From NCBI GenBank assembly GCA_027924645.1, contig BSBN01001752.1, forward strand, positions 14,030,001 to 14,094,000: a stretch of 64,000 nt of DNA. The letters run 5' to 3'. A model generated the notes under the pieces. The model was given only the letters and a program-made list of their open reading frames with translations, had not been told where the DNA came from and did no database searches. The position numbers were made by a program, and so were the translations under genes. Position 1 is the first letter of the stretch, and each line of letters opens with the position of its first letter. Of the stretch, positions 22,907-35,298 are shown piece after piece. The DNA is from Cunninghamia lanceolata (lineage: Eukaryota; Streptophyta; Pinopsida; Cupressales; Cupressaceae).

Positions 22907-23752
22907 CATAGAAGCAAAAATCGGCAAAAAATCATAAAAATCACGATTTTTAATGAATTGCCATGTTTGCCGATTTTTTCCCTGAAAAATTTGCTAGTTT
23001 TTGAAAAAACGTTTGCAAATATTTTTAAATGTTTTTTTTTTTGAATAATCACCAAAAACGCCCGATTTAATCTGCTAGATTGTGTTTATTGGTTCGTTTT
23101 ATTGATTTCCAATTGTTGCGGCGAATTTATTTGACTCCAAACATAAAAAAAAGCGGATTAGGGTTTGCGATTTAGGGCTTTGGTTGTTCTTCAGGGGTCT
23201 TCTCGCACTCCAATCCAGCTGCGAAGACATAGTCCCGAATCGAAGAACTAGCACTTGCACCCATAGGAGGTTCAAGGAATATGCCGATAGGAAAACCGAC
23301 GAGTTTAGAAAATTTTCCTGCGTGAGACAATTCCGAGCACTAGAATGCTCACATATTAAAGCCTATTGTTTAATTATTAAATTTAAAATTTATTTCAGAT
23401 TTAATTTTAAATGTTAAATAGATTTTGATTTCATAATTAATCGAATTTATATATTACATTTATATTAGTAATACTTATATATTATAATATTGAAGTATAA
23501 TATTATATTAATATATTCTAATATAATATTATTATTATATAATCTTTTGGGGAAAAATATTATAAAATATTATTATTAATAGTCATATATTATTATATTA
23601 AAATATAATATTTATATTATTAATATATTCTAATCCAATATTTATTACTTTATTATATATACATATGGAAATTCGATTTTTTCACGATTTTTTGAAAAAA
23701 TCTTATACTTTTGATTTGCCGATTGTTTCCCCAAAAGATTTTTGCTCCATTG
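22907..23752. mobile_element. Non-autonomous hAT-like element, 846 bp
   Basis: The ends are CATAGAAGCAAAAATCGGC and, reverse-complemented from the right, CAATGGAGCAAAAATC; they share CA..G.AGCAAAAATC. Subterminal GCCGATTTTT/AAAAATCGGC words occur near both ends. The inside is AT-rich with no transposase, and the only frame (23184-23417) has no domain. Flanking 8-bp repeats with one mismatch support a real insertion. The CATAG start resembles the hAT1 ends, so mobilisation by a related transposase is plausible. Confidence 0.78.
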
Positions 23753-23760
23753 TACCTACC

Positions 23761-24379
23761 AACTCTTAAATTTAAATGTGCTTGTGAACAGGAAAAAAAA
23801 GGGGCATCAACTTTTGTCTATCAAATTCAAATTTTGATATGAATGACTTTGGTAAAGTTCATTCTTATCTTGTGTCTTGTTGCTACTCAAGCATAACTCT
23901 CTTTGAATCAGAGTAGAGGAGAAAATTAAGTTGCTATTGGGCCTCTATTTGTCTTATGTTAAGCCTATCTGCCACTGCTTGAAGGGCCTCAACCACCTCA
24001 ATGTTGTTTTCATTACCAATTCCAACACTAGCTGATGTCTTTACACAATGCTCATTTCCAGGACTAGTACTCGATTTTTCTTCTTCATATTTGCCATGAA
24101 AATCAAATGATTTTTACTGTTAAAAATAACTATGTTGCAAGATATTTCACCCTCCTTCAATTTCATCTTCATTTGAACACAATTGTGTCCAATTGAAACA
24201 GGTGCAAATTTAAAGGAATTACTTGTGTTTTCAAGGTGCAAATTTGCACATGGCCTTTCTTAATAAACTTACTTAACTTGCCCTTTGAAATCTTAAGCTG
24301 AACAACTCCCTGCATAACCATACAAAAAAAGATGGCGACTTCACTAATGAAGCCAATGAGTACCCTCATTGTGTGGTGA
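23761..24379. other. No gene seen
   Basis: AT-rich sequence with several short frames on the - strand (24041-24369) that show no domain. It may be the eroded 3' part of the LINE fragment that follows in reverse orientation. Confidence 0.4.
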
Positions 24380-24850
24380 CTTCACTGATGAAGCCAATAA
24401 CTACCTTGTTTTACTTTCGAAGACTCCATTGTTTCTTTCTTTCCATATAAACCACAAAAATTTCAACAGACATTGCATTCCAAAGCTCAATAAAAAATAG
24501 AAACTAGTCTGTAACAGACTTGCAGCTAATAATACCAAATAGAATTTCAAGCCAAGAGATATATTTGTTGGCATATTTAGACCATGCTGTAAAAGTCACT
24601 TTCCAAGAAGCCCTGACAAAGTGACATTCAAAGAAAACATAATTAATAGACTCAATAACACCACACAGAATAAGAAGCAACACTAATACTGCAAGCCTCT
24701 CATGCAAGAACAACTATCTAAAACATTTTTTTTTAAGTTAAATGTAAGATGGCCACAACACAACAAATAAACTACTTTTGGTTAAGTCCTTTAAAAACAT
24801 CTTCGGAGAATGCAACATATAACTGTTCAGAAGAAACTCCCAACTAGGGG
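24380..24850 (-). pseudogene. LINE ORF2 C-terminal fragment (zf-RVT domain)
   Basis: On the - strand a frame includes CGVIESINYVFFECHFVRASW (about 24665-24600). This matches the zinc-binding domain found after reverse transcriptase in plant non-LTR retrotransposons: a Cys, then the E.....FFEC.....W pattern. The first Cys pair and the conserved His are partly lost. A frame break occurs near 24720, next to a run of A/T. No RT core, 5' end or poly(A) tail is clear, so this is an old truncated copy. Confidence 0.65.
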
Positions 24851-25439
24851 TAGCCTTTAAGCCATCTGATGTTATCCTGAATTTCTTGTCAAACTACATT
24901 AACGATTCAGAAGAGGGAGATTTTAAAGATTTCAAAAGAATAGAATGTGTCCTATGTTGTGTCTCAAGATGAAGACAAACAACACTCAATTCATTCTAAA
25001 AGATCCATTTTCCATTTGTGAAAAACACTCAATTCATTCCAATGAGTTTGCAGTAAAACCTCAAATATATATATTTGTTAATATTTACTGGTGTTTCTCT
25101 GAGTTTCCTAGACATGGGGATGTGAGGATGTGGTTTTGCGGATGGCAAATATTGTCCTAAACCTTGAGGATGGTGGGGGGATGACTAATAAAATAATATT
25201 AAAAATATTTTTATTTAAAATTTAAAATTTAAAATAGGCAAAAGTAAATGAAAAGAAGAAATTCAATTATCTTTTTGATAATTATAACAACATAAATCAT
25301 TGATAGTATGATTTTCCAACTATATAATATATTTATATTGATGAAAGACTGAAAGTTTAAACTTGAAAGTTACTAAGTTTGATAGTTAAAAGTACTAACA
25401 AGCTGAGAATCACAACTACAATCTACGAGTGACTATAAT
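24851..25439. other. No gene seen
   Basis: AT-rich with a G-rich patch (about 25115-25190). The short frames carry no domain signals. Confidence 0.4.
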
Positions 25440-25602
25440 AGGCACACCCAATTTTTTTTATTTTTACATTAAGAGGAATGCAAATACAATGTTCTAACAC
25501 GTTCTGATCACCGAGATCCCAATGTGGGCAAGGTAAGAGCATACGGTGCTTTGGATTACACAACTATTTTGATGAATGCAATTACTGAATGCTCCACAAA
25601 GG

Positions 25603-25815
25603 CACATAAGGTGGCAAGCCATCCTTATCTTCACTTTTGTAGTGGAGTGTGCCAATGCAATACAATATGAAACACACAAGGTGGCTGGGCCGTCCTTATC
25701 TGCGGTTATTCAGCAGAATGTGTTGGATGCAGTTACAGTATGAGCACACGAGGTGGCTGAGCCAACCTTATCAACACTTATTTAGTAGATGTGTGCTTGC
25801 ATGCAAAGCCACTAA
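25603..25815. repeat. About 70-bp tandem repeat, three copies
   Basis: Copies start at 25603, 25673 and 25745, each beginning CACA(T/C)(A/G)AGGTGGC...CC followed by TCCTTATC or a variant. Length and sequence differ slightly between copies. The repeat lies in the LTR remnant. Confidence 0.75.
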
Positions 25816-27126
25816 TAGAATGTCTAAGCTGATTCAGACCAAAGTGGTTGATAGCATCAAGCTTGTTCAATGCCAAATGGGCCAGATTTGGAATGCTATA
25901 TGAACTGACGGTAAACCATCCAATTTTACAATATGAAATGCATGTATAATGAGATCACTGGTGGTATTACCATCTAGGGATTACAAACAATGAATATTGC
26001 AACTAAAGATGGCATTACAATTGTTAGGAAGCTGCAATATAAATGATAAATTCTGATTTTAGACTGTACTACACTGCTGTAGCATATTATCATGAAGATA
26101 AGACATTGAAAATCATTCTAGTATTGCTGATGTTGATGAAGTTGCAAGCCACAAACACTATTTTTATCACTGAAAACCACTGCCAAACTGAAAATTACTT
26201 ATTTGATACAAGTTCTGCAGCATTGTAAACCCTAGATCAGCATATAGAATCATTAATAAATCACCAATCTGCAAAAACCCCAACTACAAACTGATTCCAA
26301 TGGATAGAGGAGTGTTGGGCACCTCCAAACAACATGAAAAACCTCAGAAAAAGGAGGCGTTTATAGCTCCAAAATCCCACACCCTCTACCTACAGTTGGT
26401 ACGGCTTGTACCAAATGGTACGACTTGCATATATCTAGTTTTTTGTCACTAAAACTCTCCAAACAACAAGTAAAATGCTCATAAACCCCTGTACCTTGAT
26501 CTAAACAAGTTTTTCAGCCAATAAATTAAATTCAGAACTTCATCATAGCATTTGTATGGCGCTTGGAAGAGGGTATGGCTTGCTAGGAAGAGAAAGAAAT
26601 CTTCAAACAAAATAGAAACTATGCATAAACTGAAAACAACTCCTGAAAATTGATTACCAACACACATCAAAAGTTTGCCACAAACCCAACTTGTCAAAAG
26701 ACATTGAAAATCTCCATTACAGCACAAGTGTGAATTTTAGATGAAACCACCATGATAAGTTGGGGGGTTTTCGTCCTTGAAACCATTATTTTCGAGAGGG
26801 ATTTCATCCTCAAGAAAATGGGAGAAGAACATAGGTTCTCTCAAAATACATAAGAAAATATCATATCATCAGTAACCTCAACAATGAGCTCCAAACCTCC
26901 TTTTGAACTTTTTTGGAGTGAATAAAATATTACTTTCCTTTTCTCTCCAAAACTTATTTCAAAAATAATAAATTGTTCATGTGTGCAAAGTCCCCCTTGG
27001 TCTAGCGCCCTTATATACACAACTTAAAAACCTTTGCAATGAATAGTTACACATAAGTTGTCTTTTTGAAAAATACTTTTTTAGACAACTTAAGTTATAA
27101 TTATTTAATAATTAAATTATCTAACC

Positions 27127-27241
27127 AAGTTGCGGAAAACATCAAAATGAATCTAACACAAACTTCTGATCATACCATAATGCTAAGTTGCGAAAAACAT
27201 CAAAATGAATCTAACACAAACTTCTAATCATACCATAATGC
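27127..27241. repeat. 57/58-bp tandem duplication
   Basis: AAGTTGCGGAAAACATCAAA...CATACCATAATGCT (27127-27184) is repeated at 27185-27241 with only a few differences, so the duplication is young compared with its surroundings. Confidence 0.9.
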
Positions 27242-27249
27242 TCTTGAGG

Positions 27250-27500
27250 ACTTAGGAGGATGAACTGTAGCAACTTGGCATCATTCTAAAAATAGCCTGC
27301 TTCTCAAAGAAATGTGGAGAGCTCCCAAAAGGAAGGAATTGCATTATGAAAGTATCATTGAATTCCTCTTGGACTCATGAACTCACTGTCATTGCTAGAA
27401 GTCCAATCTGACTAAACACACATTCTCCAAGAAGTGTGGAGTGCTCTCAGAAAGATAGAATCACACTCGGAAAGTTTCATTGGGCTCACTAACATCTCCT
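27250..27500. repeat. Imperfect repeat of about 130 bp, two copies
   Basis: Blocks with TCTCAAAGAAATGTGGAGAGCTC and TCTCCAAGAAGTGTGGAGTGCTC, each followed by GGA/TAGAAT...TCATTG and CTCACT, occur at about 27300 and 27425. These are diverged duplicates within the LTR remnant. Confidence 0.6.
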
Positions 27501-27654
27501 AAACTCATTGTATTAATAAATCCACTGCCTGATCATCTTTGTGCTGTCCAAGAAAGATGGAGTTCTCCCTTACACCACCAATTAGCAAATGGGAAAACTC
27601 GGAAAATAGGCTAATCGTTCTCAAAGTAATTATTCGGAAAATGGGGACATTACA

Positions 27655-28089
27655 GTGATGAACATCAAAATGACAAAAATGGAATGCCAAAAGAAGATAT
27701 GCATAGTTTTTTTTTAGTTTTAGCAACAAGCTCAAAAACCAGTCATAATCCATTGGACATTTCTCAAATTCTTGCTCATTAGCGGAACTGCTCTAATGAA
27801 TTGTATCCCCATCTTGCAATGTGAGCTTAACCAATCTCGACCGCACATTTTGCTCCTCATCAACTTGTTGTGGCTCTACATCCCTTTGTGCCATTGGCCT
27901 TCCTCTCCATCAATAGGTTAACCTTTAAACAACTTATTTCCAAGAGTTTGTTCCTCAATTTGGTCTTGCTAGGATGCACATAACCACTACCAAATTTGCC
28001 TACCTTGGCCATAGCCTTTAAGGAGATCAAGCAACATGGAAAGATAGACCATTCGAAATTTTTTTTTTTTTACCAATGGCCACATCTGC
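27655..28089. other. Unassigned spacer, possible retroelement internal DNA
   Basis: Short - strand frames include a hydrophilic stretch (about 27900-27780), but no gag or pol motif can be named. Confidence 0.3.
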
Positions 28090-28639
28090 TATCATGTCCC
28101 CTTTTTTCAGATTAAAATACTATTATTTAAGTTGGACCCGATAATTTATAATATTAAAGGGCAACTTAATAATATTATTATAATTAAAATAAAAGGTGTT
28201 TTTTAACACTAGTATTAAAATAAAAATAAAAATTATTTCTAAATACTTAATATAAAAATTAAATTAAAAAAAGTTTTTAAATACTTGGAGGGAAATTTAG
28301 GACCCAAGGGCCCAATTCAAAAGGGTATATCAAGGAGGCGCCTATCTTCATTTGAGATTCATTTAAGTTATCCTTTTTGGCATCCAATTTTCAGATTTGA
28401 GTAGTTTGTTCAATCTAGGCCATCCAAGGACAAAAATTTTTGGTTTGTTCGGAGTTTGAGAGGACGAAAATTCAATTGGATTCCACATTTGGGATCAAGG
28501 ACGAAAACTCTTGTTTCCCATTTTGGGTGCCCCATCCGAGGATCACAATTGTGCTAATTTGCAGAGGATTTGAAGGAATTTTCTAGCTTGCTATAGTGTC
28601 GCTATAGTGATTTGTTGAAGATTTCATTCTTTGGAGGGT
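28090..28639 (+). mobile_element. LTR-like fragment interrupted by hAT2
   Basis: It starts TATCATGTCCCC, the same start as the block at 6946, and contains GAGGACGAAAA-type phrases like those at 3563. It ends abruptly at the left terminus of hAT2. The fragment is non-coding. Confidence 0.45.
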
Positions 28640-29649
28640 TATATGTCGAGTTTCGAGACTTGCCCGGATTCGGCGAGTCCTGGGTCGAGTCACCCCTGCC
28701 GAGTCCAGGGGGCTCGAACTCAGACTCGGCTGAGTCTCGGCAAGACTCGCCGAGTCCGAGTGAGTCTTGTTAGGCAAGTTCGGCTGGCGAAAAAGGGAGT
28801 TTAAAGGGAGAAAAACAAAAAACTTAAGTTAAAAATTGATTTTTTTAAACTTGTATTACCTCTACATCCCTAAAAGCAACTTCATTTCATTTTGTTGGCA
28901 AAATAGGAGGAGAAAAGAGAGTTGTGAGGAAAAATAAGAGTGCATTGTAGGACTACTAGCAAGGAGGTAGACCAAAAATCCACCAACAAATCGTATTCGG
29001 GCAGCTTCATACTCATAGTTGGTGCATCGAGAGCTCTCTACCAGTGATTGGAAGGAGTTTGCATTTCATTTCAAGTTTAATCTGAGAGGTAAGCTTGATT
29101 TTGTTCGGTTTTTTTGTGTATTTTAAGCAAAAAATGCATTGTTTTCTAACATTTCAATTCTTTTTGGAACAAAGTTACAAACCCTACTTTTTTTTGGAAC
29201 AAATTTAGAAACATGACATTTTGTTTTGGAACTAACCCTACATTTTTTTTGGAACAAACCGTACTTTTTTTTGTATTAGTTTAATAATTATAAATGACAA
29301 TTCACAAATGTTCATTTTTTTTATAATTATGTGTTATTGCAGCAGCCTTGATTTCAAATTCAAATCATATTTTTCACAATGTTTACTTCTACAACTCCAT
29401 TTAGAAAGGACCTAGCTTGGAAACATGCTGAAATTTTTCCTGTGCAAAAAAAGGGAGCGGCAAAATGTAAATATTGCAAAACAGGTTTTCATGGAGGCAT
29501 TAATAGATTGAAATACCATCTTGCACGCATATCCATCCATGATGTTGTGGGATTCTCTAACACACCTCCTGAGGCTATTCGTGAGGTGCAAGTACAATTA
29601 GAAATATTTGAAATGCAAAAAGAATTGAAAAAGAGGCAAAGGGAGGAGT

Positions 29650-29755
29650 TAGTGTGCTGGTGCTTGTGCTAGTGTTTCTGCTAGTGTTGGTGCTAGTGCT
29701 AGTGCTAGTGTTGTCGCTAGTGCTAGTGGTAGTGGGAGTATTAGCATTGGTCCTA
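29650..29755. repeat. GCTAGT hexamer-like repeat in the hAT2 coding region
   Basis: About 17 units of GTGCTAGT/GTTGGT encode an alternating Ser-Ala tract in the transposase frame. Slippage here probably caused the local frame change. Confidence 0.75.
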
Positions 29756-30868
29756 GAGTTCATAAATCTAGGTTGGATTCATATTTTGTGCCACACACTA
29801 CTCCTGGTTCCCAATCGTCACTTGAGAGCATGGGTTGGAACAAGGAGGCACATGATGTAACTAGACGAGCAATTGGAGACTTTTGGTATTATTGTACCAT
29901 TCCATTCCATGCAGCCAGATAATTTTTTTTTGTTTGATTGTTTTAAAATTTATAGTTTGATTCTTTGTCTCATGAATTTTTATATTTAGATGCATGTCAA
30001 ATTCAAATTTAAAGTTAAACTCTCCATTTTACAATACTTGTCTTATTTAATTTATTTATGACATGTGTTCGGTCTCCTTTTTCACAAAATATGGTTGATG
30101 TCAACTATTTGTGGGGCGGGGTTCAAAGCCCCTACTGAAGATGACTTAAGGGGCCCACTTTTGACACAAAAGTGGGCTGATGTAAAAGCCAAAATAGAGG
30201 AGCAGCGCTTGGTATGGAGCAAGAAGGGTTGCACCATCATGACCGATGGTTGGATTGAGAGAAAAAATAGGATGCTGCTGAATTTTCTTGTTTCCTCCGC
30301 AAGTAATTGTACTTCCCTCAATGCATTGAATAATTTGAAATTTGAATTTGATTTAGTGATTAATATTTTTAATTTATGTTTTGATTGAATCATTGATTTT
30401 GCTTATTTTTCAGGGGGCACTGTGTTCATCAAGTCAATTGATGCTTTAGCACATGTAAAAAATGCCACATACCTTTGTGAGGCTTTAGAGGAAGTCATAC
30501 TTGAGGTGGGTGAGGAGAATGTGGTTCAAGTGGTGACTGATAATGCAGCAAATTATTTTGATGCAGGTAGACTAGTGATGGAGAGGTACCCAACAATATT
30601 TTGGACTCCATGTGCCGCTCATTGCCTTGACCTCATATTGGAGGATCTTGGCAATCTTCCATGGATCAAAACATGTGTGGATATGGCCAAAAATATTTGC
30701 AAATTTATATACAATCACACATGGGTCCTTAGCCTAAGAGGCAATACATGGGGCTGAGGGAGTTGGCTTGTCCTGGTATCACTAGATTTACTACTAATTT
30801 CATCACATTACAATCTTTGATTCGGTCAAAGGCGGCTTTGAGGCGTATGTTTGTTGGTGAGGAGTGGA

Positions 30869-30873
30869 CTTCC
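30869..30873. repeat. Left target duplication of the LTR element (CTTCC)
   Basis: It pairs with CATCC at 37204-37208, with one mismatch. Removing the element joins the hAT2 frame as ..EEWTS to SSYATS, equivalent to the WIESSYAKK region of hAT1. Confidence 0.7.
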
Positions 30874-32776
30874 TGTAATGTCCTCTTCTAGTAAGCCAAA
30901 ATTTTCACAACCTTGCACAAAATTTCAACTTATAAAAGGAAACATTAGTACACTAGTCTATCTTTGAATTCCCACTTATTTTAATATATGCAGGAAATAT
31001 TCAAATTACATAATCACATTGCCTTGGTAGGTTATAATCTTATGATCAACGCTAGTATACATTTCACATTTTCCGTCATTATCCATCATATTTGGATTCA
31101 TGCATTAATCATTAATTCCATATGAGAGGGAGTGATAGGATGCCTTATGCCACTTACCATCATGGGTCCACTATTTTATCATTTGACTCAAGGGGTGGAT
31201 ACTCACCAGTTGAGTCAAGGCCACTATGATATTCCTTGGTACAAGGGGTGACTTCTTCACCAGTTGTAACCAAGGCCACTATATACTAATCCTTTGGCAC
31301 GAGGGTGACTTCTTCACCAGCTGTGACCAAAGGCCAAATCCACTTGCCTCGAGGGGTGCCATTGCACCAGCTGAGACAAGGGCCAAAACATACCCATGGT
31401 TGGCTAATCATTCATCCTCATGATCACACCTCTCATGTGGAGTTAATGGATTAATTTCCATCATTCTAATTGCTCACATGATTCAACAATATGTCTTACT
31501 TCTTATAATAACTAACATTTCATTATGAGAATTTCACTTCTTTCATGCTCATCATATTATTGGATCAGTCATAATGCAGCAAAGATACATATTAAAATAT
31601 AAATTTCATATGATATATATGTTAGACTCATACATTGAAGAAAATGCATAGGCAACCATATATCATCAGTAGCAGTTATAATGATATGCTAAGTCTATGT
31701 ATTTCAGATTATACTATTTTCAGATTCCTATCTACAATGCATAGATATTCATAACTAAGATATAACGATCATGACAACATTCTGAGTTTATCGATTCAGA
31801 CATGTATGCAACGGTATCAACAAAGCCGTTTGTGATTAACATCTATATTTATCTATTTTTATTATATGCATAGTCCTTGATGCAACGATGTCATATCAAT
31901 CAGATTTTTGACACAAATGATATGTTGATTTTATATGCAGAGATAACATGTAATTCAGACTAACAACAATGCATCATACCTTGAAATCGTGGTGCTGGAG
32001 GATATTCTGAATTCCAGATGTAATAGCAAACTCTTGGAATCGAATTTCTTTTGCAGACCAACTTGTCTTCTTAAGGCAGATCGAATGCTATTGGTGTTAT
32101 GATGGTTGATAGATGATTGTGCTTTTGAACTTGAACACTGTTGATGATTGATTGGTTGGTATGTGTTAAATGGATTTCTTGCTAATGTTTTTGTATATAG
32201 TTTTGAGGATAGAATTTGATGAGATGGAGATGAGATTCCTTTTTGGCGGTGAGATCATTCCATTTATACCTTGTCAAATGCCCAATAGAGGCGTCTATGA
32301 ATAGGGATGACTTTATAAGGGAAGCATCCATTAATAATAAGCGCTCTTTTAAACTTATTGATGCATCTTTATGCCTTATAATCTCACCTTAAGATTTGTC
32401 TGTATTTAATATAATCATTGCCATCATAATCGATAGTCTTTTATTTGACTATCTTTGTCTTGGGCGCTGTCTTAATTAGATTCCATGATGTCCTTTATTC
32501 AATCTGCGATGTCCTCTATTCAATCGGTGGACTTTATGTAATATGAAACTTTGTATTTAGTTTCTTTGATCGGTCTCTTTAAAAGATAGCTATTAACTAT
32601 GGTCATCCAAGTTCATTGTTAAGTGAGTAGCGACTGTCTTAAGATGGATCCCTCCTTGTATAGTATTTGATTTAAATGATAATTCATATAATAACAATGA
32701 TATTTAATATTTATATTTATAGTATTTAATTTATGATTTATAGGTATACATAATTGATTAGTAGTGGGACATGACA
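30874..32776 (-). mobile_element. 3' LTR (1903 bp) of the non-autonomous LTR retrotransposon
   Basis: It is nearly identical along its length to 35299-37203. The window-left end reads TGTAATGTCC and the right end GGGACATGACA. A - strand TATA-like GGTATAAATG lies at 32261-32270. CTTCACCAG-containing repeats of about 60 bp occupy 31190-31390. Differences from its partner are scattered single bases and small indels (for example near 30980), so the element is not recent. Confidence 0.92.
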
Positions 32777-32788
32777 GCCCTCCCCACT
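32777..32788 (-). other. Polypurine tract
   Basis: On the - strand it reads AGTGGGGAGGGC and abuts the LTR start. This is the expected primer site for second-strand synthesis. Confidence 0.75.
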
Positions 32789-34190
32789 CAAGATTGCTTG
32801 TTCTCAAGCAATTTTGGGTTAGGATTTTAAGTGAGATCTTGATTATCGGGCAAGTTGTAGATGTGTAAAATAATCACTAAGATATCACGGAGAATGATCT
32901 TTGGGTTTTGTGGGTTATTGGCCCACAATAAAGTTTTTGGTTCTTTATGGTTATCTTTAGCTTCGCCTCATATGACATGATGTAATCTACCTTTGTTGTC
33001 AAAGACCATTACCACTATTTTGCATGGGAGATCTTAGATGATGAAGGTGCAGTTACTCCAGTGATTCTTAATATTTAACTTTGAGACTAGATCTGTTCAA
33101 GTTCATAAAGACTGCCATATGAATTTCTCTACTCTGTAATTGTCAGTAAGGTTTAGAGTAATCCTGTTCACTATCAATGTATATCTTATCTCGCTAAACT
33201 CTGATTGACAAAGGTTATTATGGAACTAAAACATGTTTAGTTAAGATCTCAATTCTGATTTCAGTGAGGATTGTTAACATTATTTGGAAATTACAGTCCC
33301 CAAAACAAGGTGTCTGCTGCCAAATCGGGGTAATAGTAAGGACAGTCATGAAGAGTTATGGAATCCTATAGTTCTTCCTTGCTATATTGTCCCTCATTCA
33401 AGAGTAGACAGAGATAATTCGAATTGTCGTTGTCATGCTGATGGGATTGTTTATGTGCTATGTTATTTTATGCAGATCTAGCTACAGAGATTTCTTAAGA
33501 TTCTCCTAGATTTGATCATCATTGGCTACTTATCCAATCTTTTAGAAAGGTATAAGAGGGTTTCAAAGCTAGACTAAGGGCTAATTGTAATTTATCTTAG
33601 ATACTTAGTAAATATTTTACCATGAATTGATTGAAACATGGTTTATAGCATAGTGCTAGACCTCGACATAATAGTTATGTTTTGCATGATGGGTAGACAG
33701 GTGTGTGATGACTAGGCTCTTTTTAGTTAAAGGTGATTGAAAACAAAATCTATCCAATTGTGTATTACTCATAAAGAAAAATAATATCCAATCATGGATA
33801 CTAGTACATTCTAGTACATTCTCAACTTTAATAACTATTGAGATTTTATTGAGATTTATAAGGGTATAGTTATCGATACTTTACTTTGTGTTAGTGGTGG
33901 ATGTCCTTGAATAATTATGATCATGTTAAGTTGAGGTCACCGTATTGTATCAATCCAAATAGAAGATGGAAGTAATAGTAGAAGGCAAAGTTGCATGACA
34001 ACCCTATTGAAAAGTGAACTTAGCACTTACATTTCAAAGTCAAGGCATAATGTTTGTTTATTAGATTTGGTTAAACTATCTCAGCTATTTATAGTGTAAC
34101 TATATATAGTGTTGTAAACACTTGAGAATGTGAACCATGATTATGAATAAGGTTCTCTAGAAAGTACTATCGGAGAGAAGATCCATGCTG
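32789..34190 (-). other. Non-coding internal region of the LTR element
   Basis: No frame of meaningful length or domain content on either strand. The sequence is ordinary AT-rich DNA. Confidence 0.6.
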
Positions 34191-35270
34191 AAGTATATGC
34201 ACACAATTATATATGAAACACAAAGCATAAATACACGTAATACATGAAGCATACACAAGGCTTATACACTTAATACACAAAAGTATACGAAGCATAAACA
34301 TAGTGTGTAATACCCAAGTATATGTAATACATATAGCACATATTTGATACACAAAGCATGAAGCATACAAAGTATACGCACGCAATACATAAGGCATGAA
34401 GCATACATGTAACACGCAAGTATATGCACAAAAGGTATACACATGAGTACAAGTAAGTCATGAAGTGTGCATTTGAACATACATAAGTCATGTAGTACAT
34501 GCATAAATCATGTAGTATACATTTGAACACACAAAGTCATGGAGTATACACTTGAATATATACAGTCATAAAGTATACAATTGAATACATAAGTCATAGA
34601 GAATACACTCAAATACAAGTCATAGAGTATGCACTCAAGTACAATCACAAGTCATGGAATATACACTCAAATACAAATACAAATCATAGAGTATACAGTC
34701 ACAAGTCATACAAATACAAGTCAGAGTATACAATCATTGTCATAGAGTATACACTCAAATACAAGTACAAGGCATAGAGTATACACTCAAATACAAATAC
34801 GATCATAGAGTATACACTCAAATTCAGTTACAAGGCATAGAGTATACACTCAAATACAAATACAATCATAGAGTATACACTCGGATACAAGTACAAAGTT
34901 ATAGAGCATACATTTGAATACAATTGCAAAGTCATAGAGCATACATTCAAAGTCATAGAGCATACACTTGAATACAATTGCAAAGTCATAGAGCATACAC
35001 TTGAATACATAGTCAAGTTAGAGTACACACTTAATACAGGTACCTTCGAATGAAGTATACTGTCGGGCAATTGGGAAGGGGACTCGGTGCATCCCATACT
35101 ACACCGTGGTCCCGTCCACCATCCCAAGGTCATCAAGTATACACGAGTATGAAGCATATACGTGAATACACGTAATACACATGTTACAAAGCATACACAT
35201 AGGTCATAAAGTAAACCTTTGAATACACTTTACACTTGAATGCATGTAAGGCACACATAGTATACACAGG
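34190..35270. repeat. Minisatellite-like array, unit about 27-35 bp
   Basis: Dozens of imperfect copies of CATAGAGTATACACTCAAATACAA-like units (cores: GTATACAC, CATAGAG, AATACAAGTA) fill the internal region next to the primer site. Unit length varies and the copies drift from an AAGCATAAACA type on the left to a CATAGAGCATACA type on the right. The Tyr/Cys/Leu-rich - strand frames in it (34167-34530, 34828-35157) are artefacts of the repeat. Confidence 0.85.
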
Positions 35271-35284
35271 TTGGCAGGATGATT

Positions 35285-35296
35285 GCTCTGATACCA
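35285..35296 (-). other. Primer binding site (initiator Met tRNA)
   Basis: TGGTATCAGAGC on the - strand, two bases from the LTR edge at 35299. It orients the element leftward. Confidence 0.9.
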
Positions 35297-35298
35297 CT

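Larger units (their letters stand above)
25440..27654 (-). mobile_element. Probable - strand LTR remnant with TGTAATGTCCCC end
   Basis: The right edge, GGGGACATTACA (27643-27654), is the inverted form of the TGTAATGTCCCC start used by several LTRs in this window. A - strand TATA-like GTGTATATAA lies at 27011-27020, giving leftward transcription. The left boundary is not visible and is set only by the change in sequence near 25440. Inside are three tandem-repeat blocks and no coding sequence. Confidence 0.4.
28640..30873 (+). pseudogene. hAT2 element, left part with broken transposase
   Basis: The left end (28640 on) has TATGTCGAGTTTC followed by many ACTCGG/CTCGCCGAGT subterminal repeats up to about 28790. 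A BED-type zinc finger exon starts at 29379 (AKCKYCKTGFHGGINRLKYHL). A GTGCTAGT repeat at 29650-29755 encodes Ser/Ala in another frame and marks a frameshift. DUF659-type core segments follow at 30085-30300 (GFKAPTEDDLRG, IMTDGW) and 30417-30757 (VVTDNAANYFDAG, FWTPCAAHCLDLILEDLG), with intron-like gaps between. A further frameshift near 30735 precedes ..MFVGEEWTS. The reading is then cut at 30873 by an LTR retrotransposon and resumes at 37204. The order matches hAT1, but the sequence is clearly a different subfamily. Confidence 0.82.

Noticed and set aside
6305..25520. Shared CTCGGTGATCAGAA phrase at 6317 and, inverted, near 25505, suggesting one LTR family
   Set aside because: The match does not extend clearly beyond about 20 bases by eye, so I did not merge the two regions.
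34167..35157. Regular short repeats suggesting a CRISPR-like array or Tyr/Cys-rich proteins on the - strand
   Set aside because: Units touch without unique spacers, vary in length and lie inside a plant LTR element; the frames are translations of the repeat.
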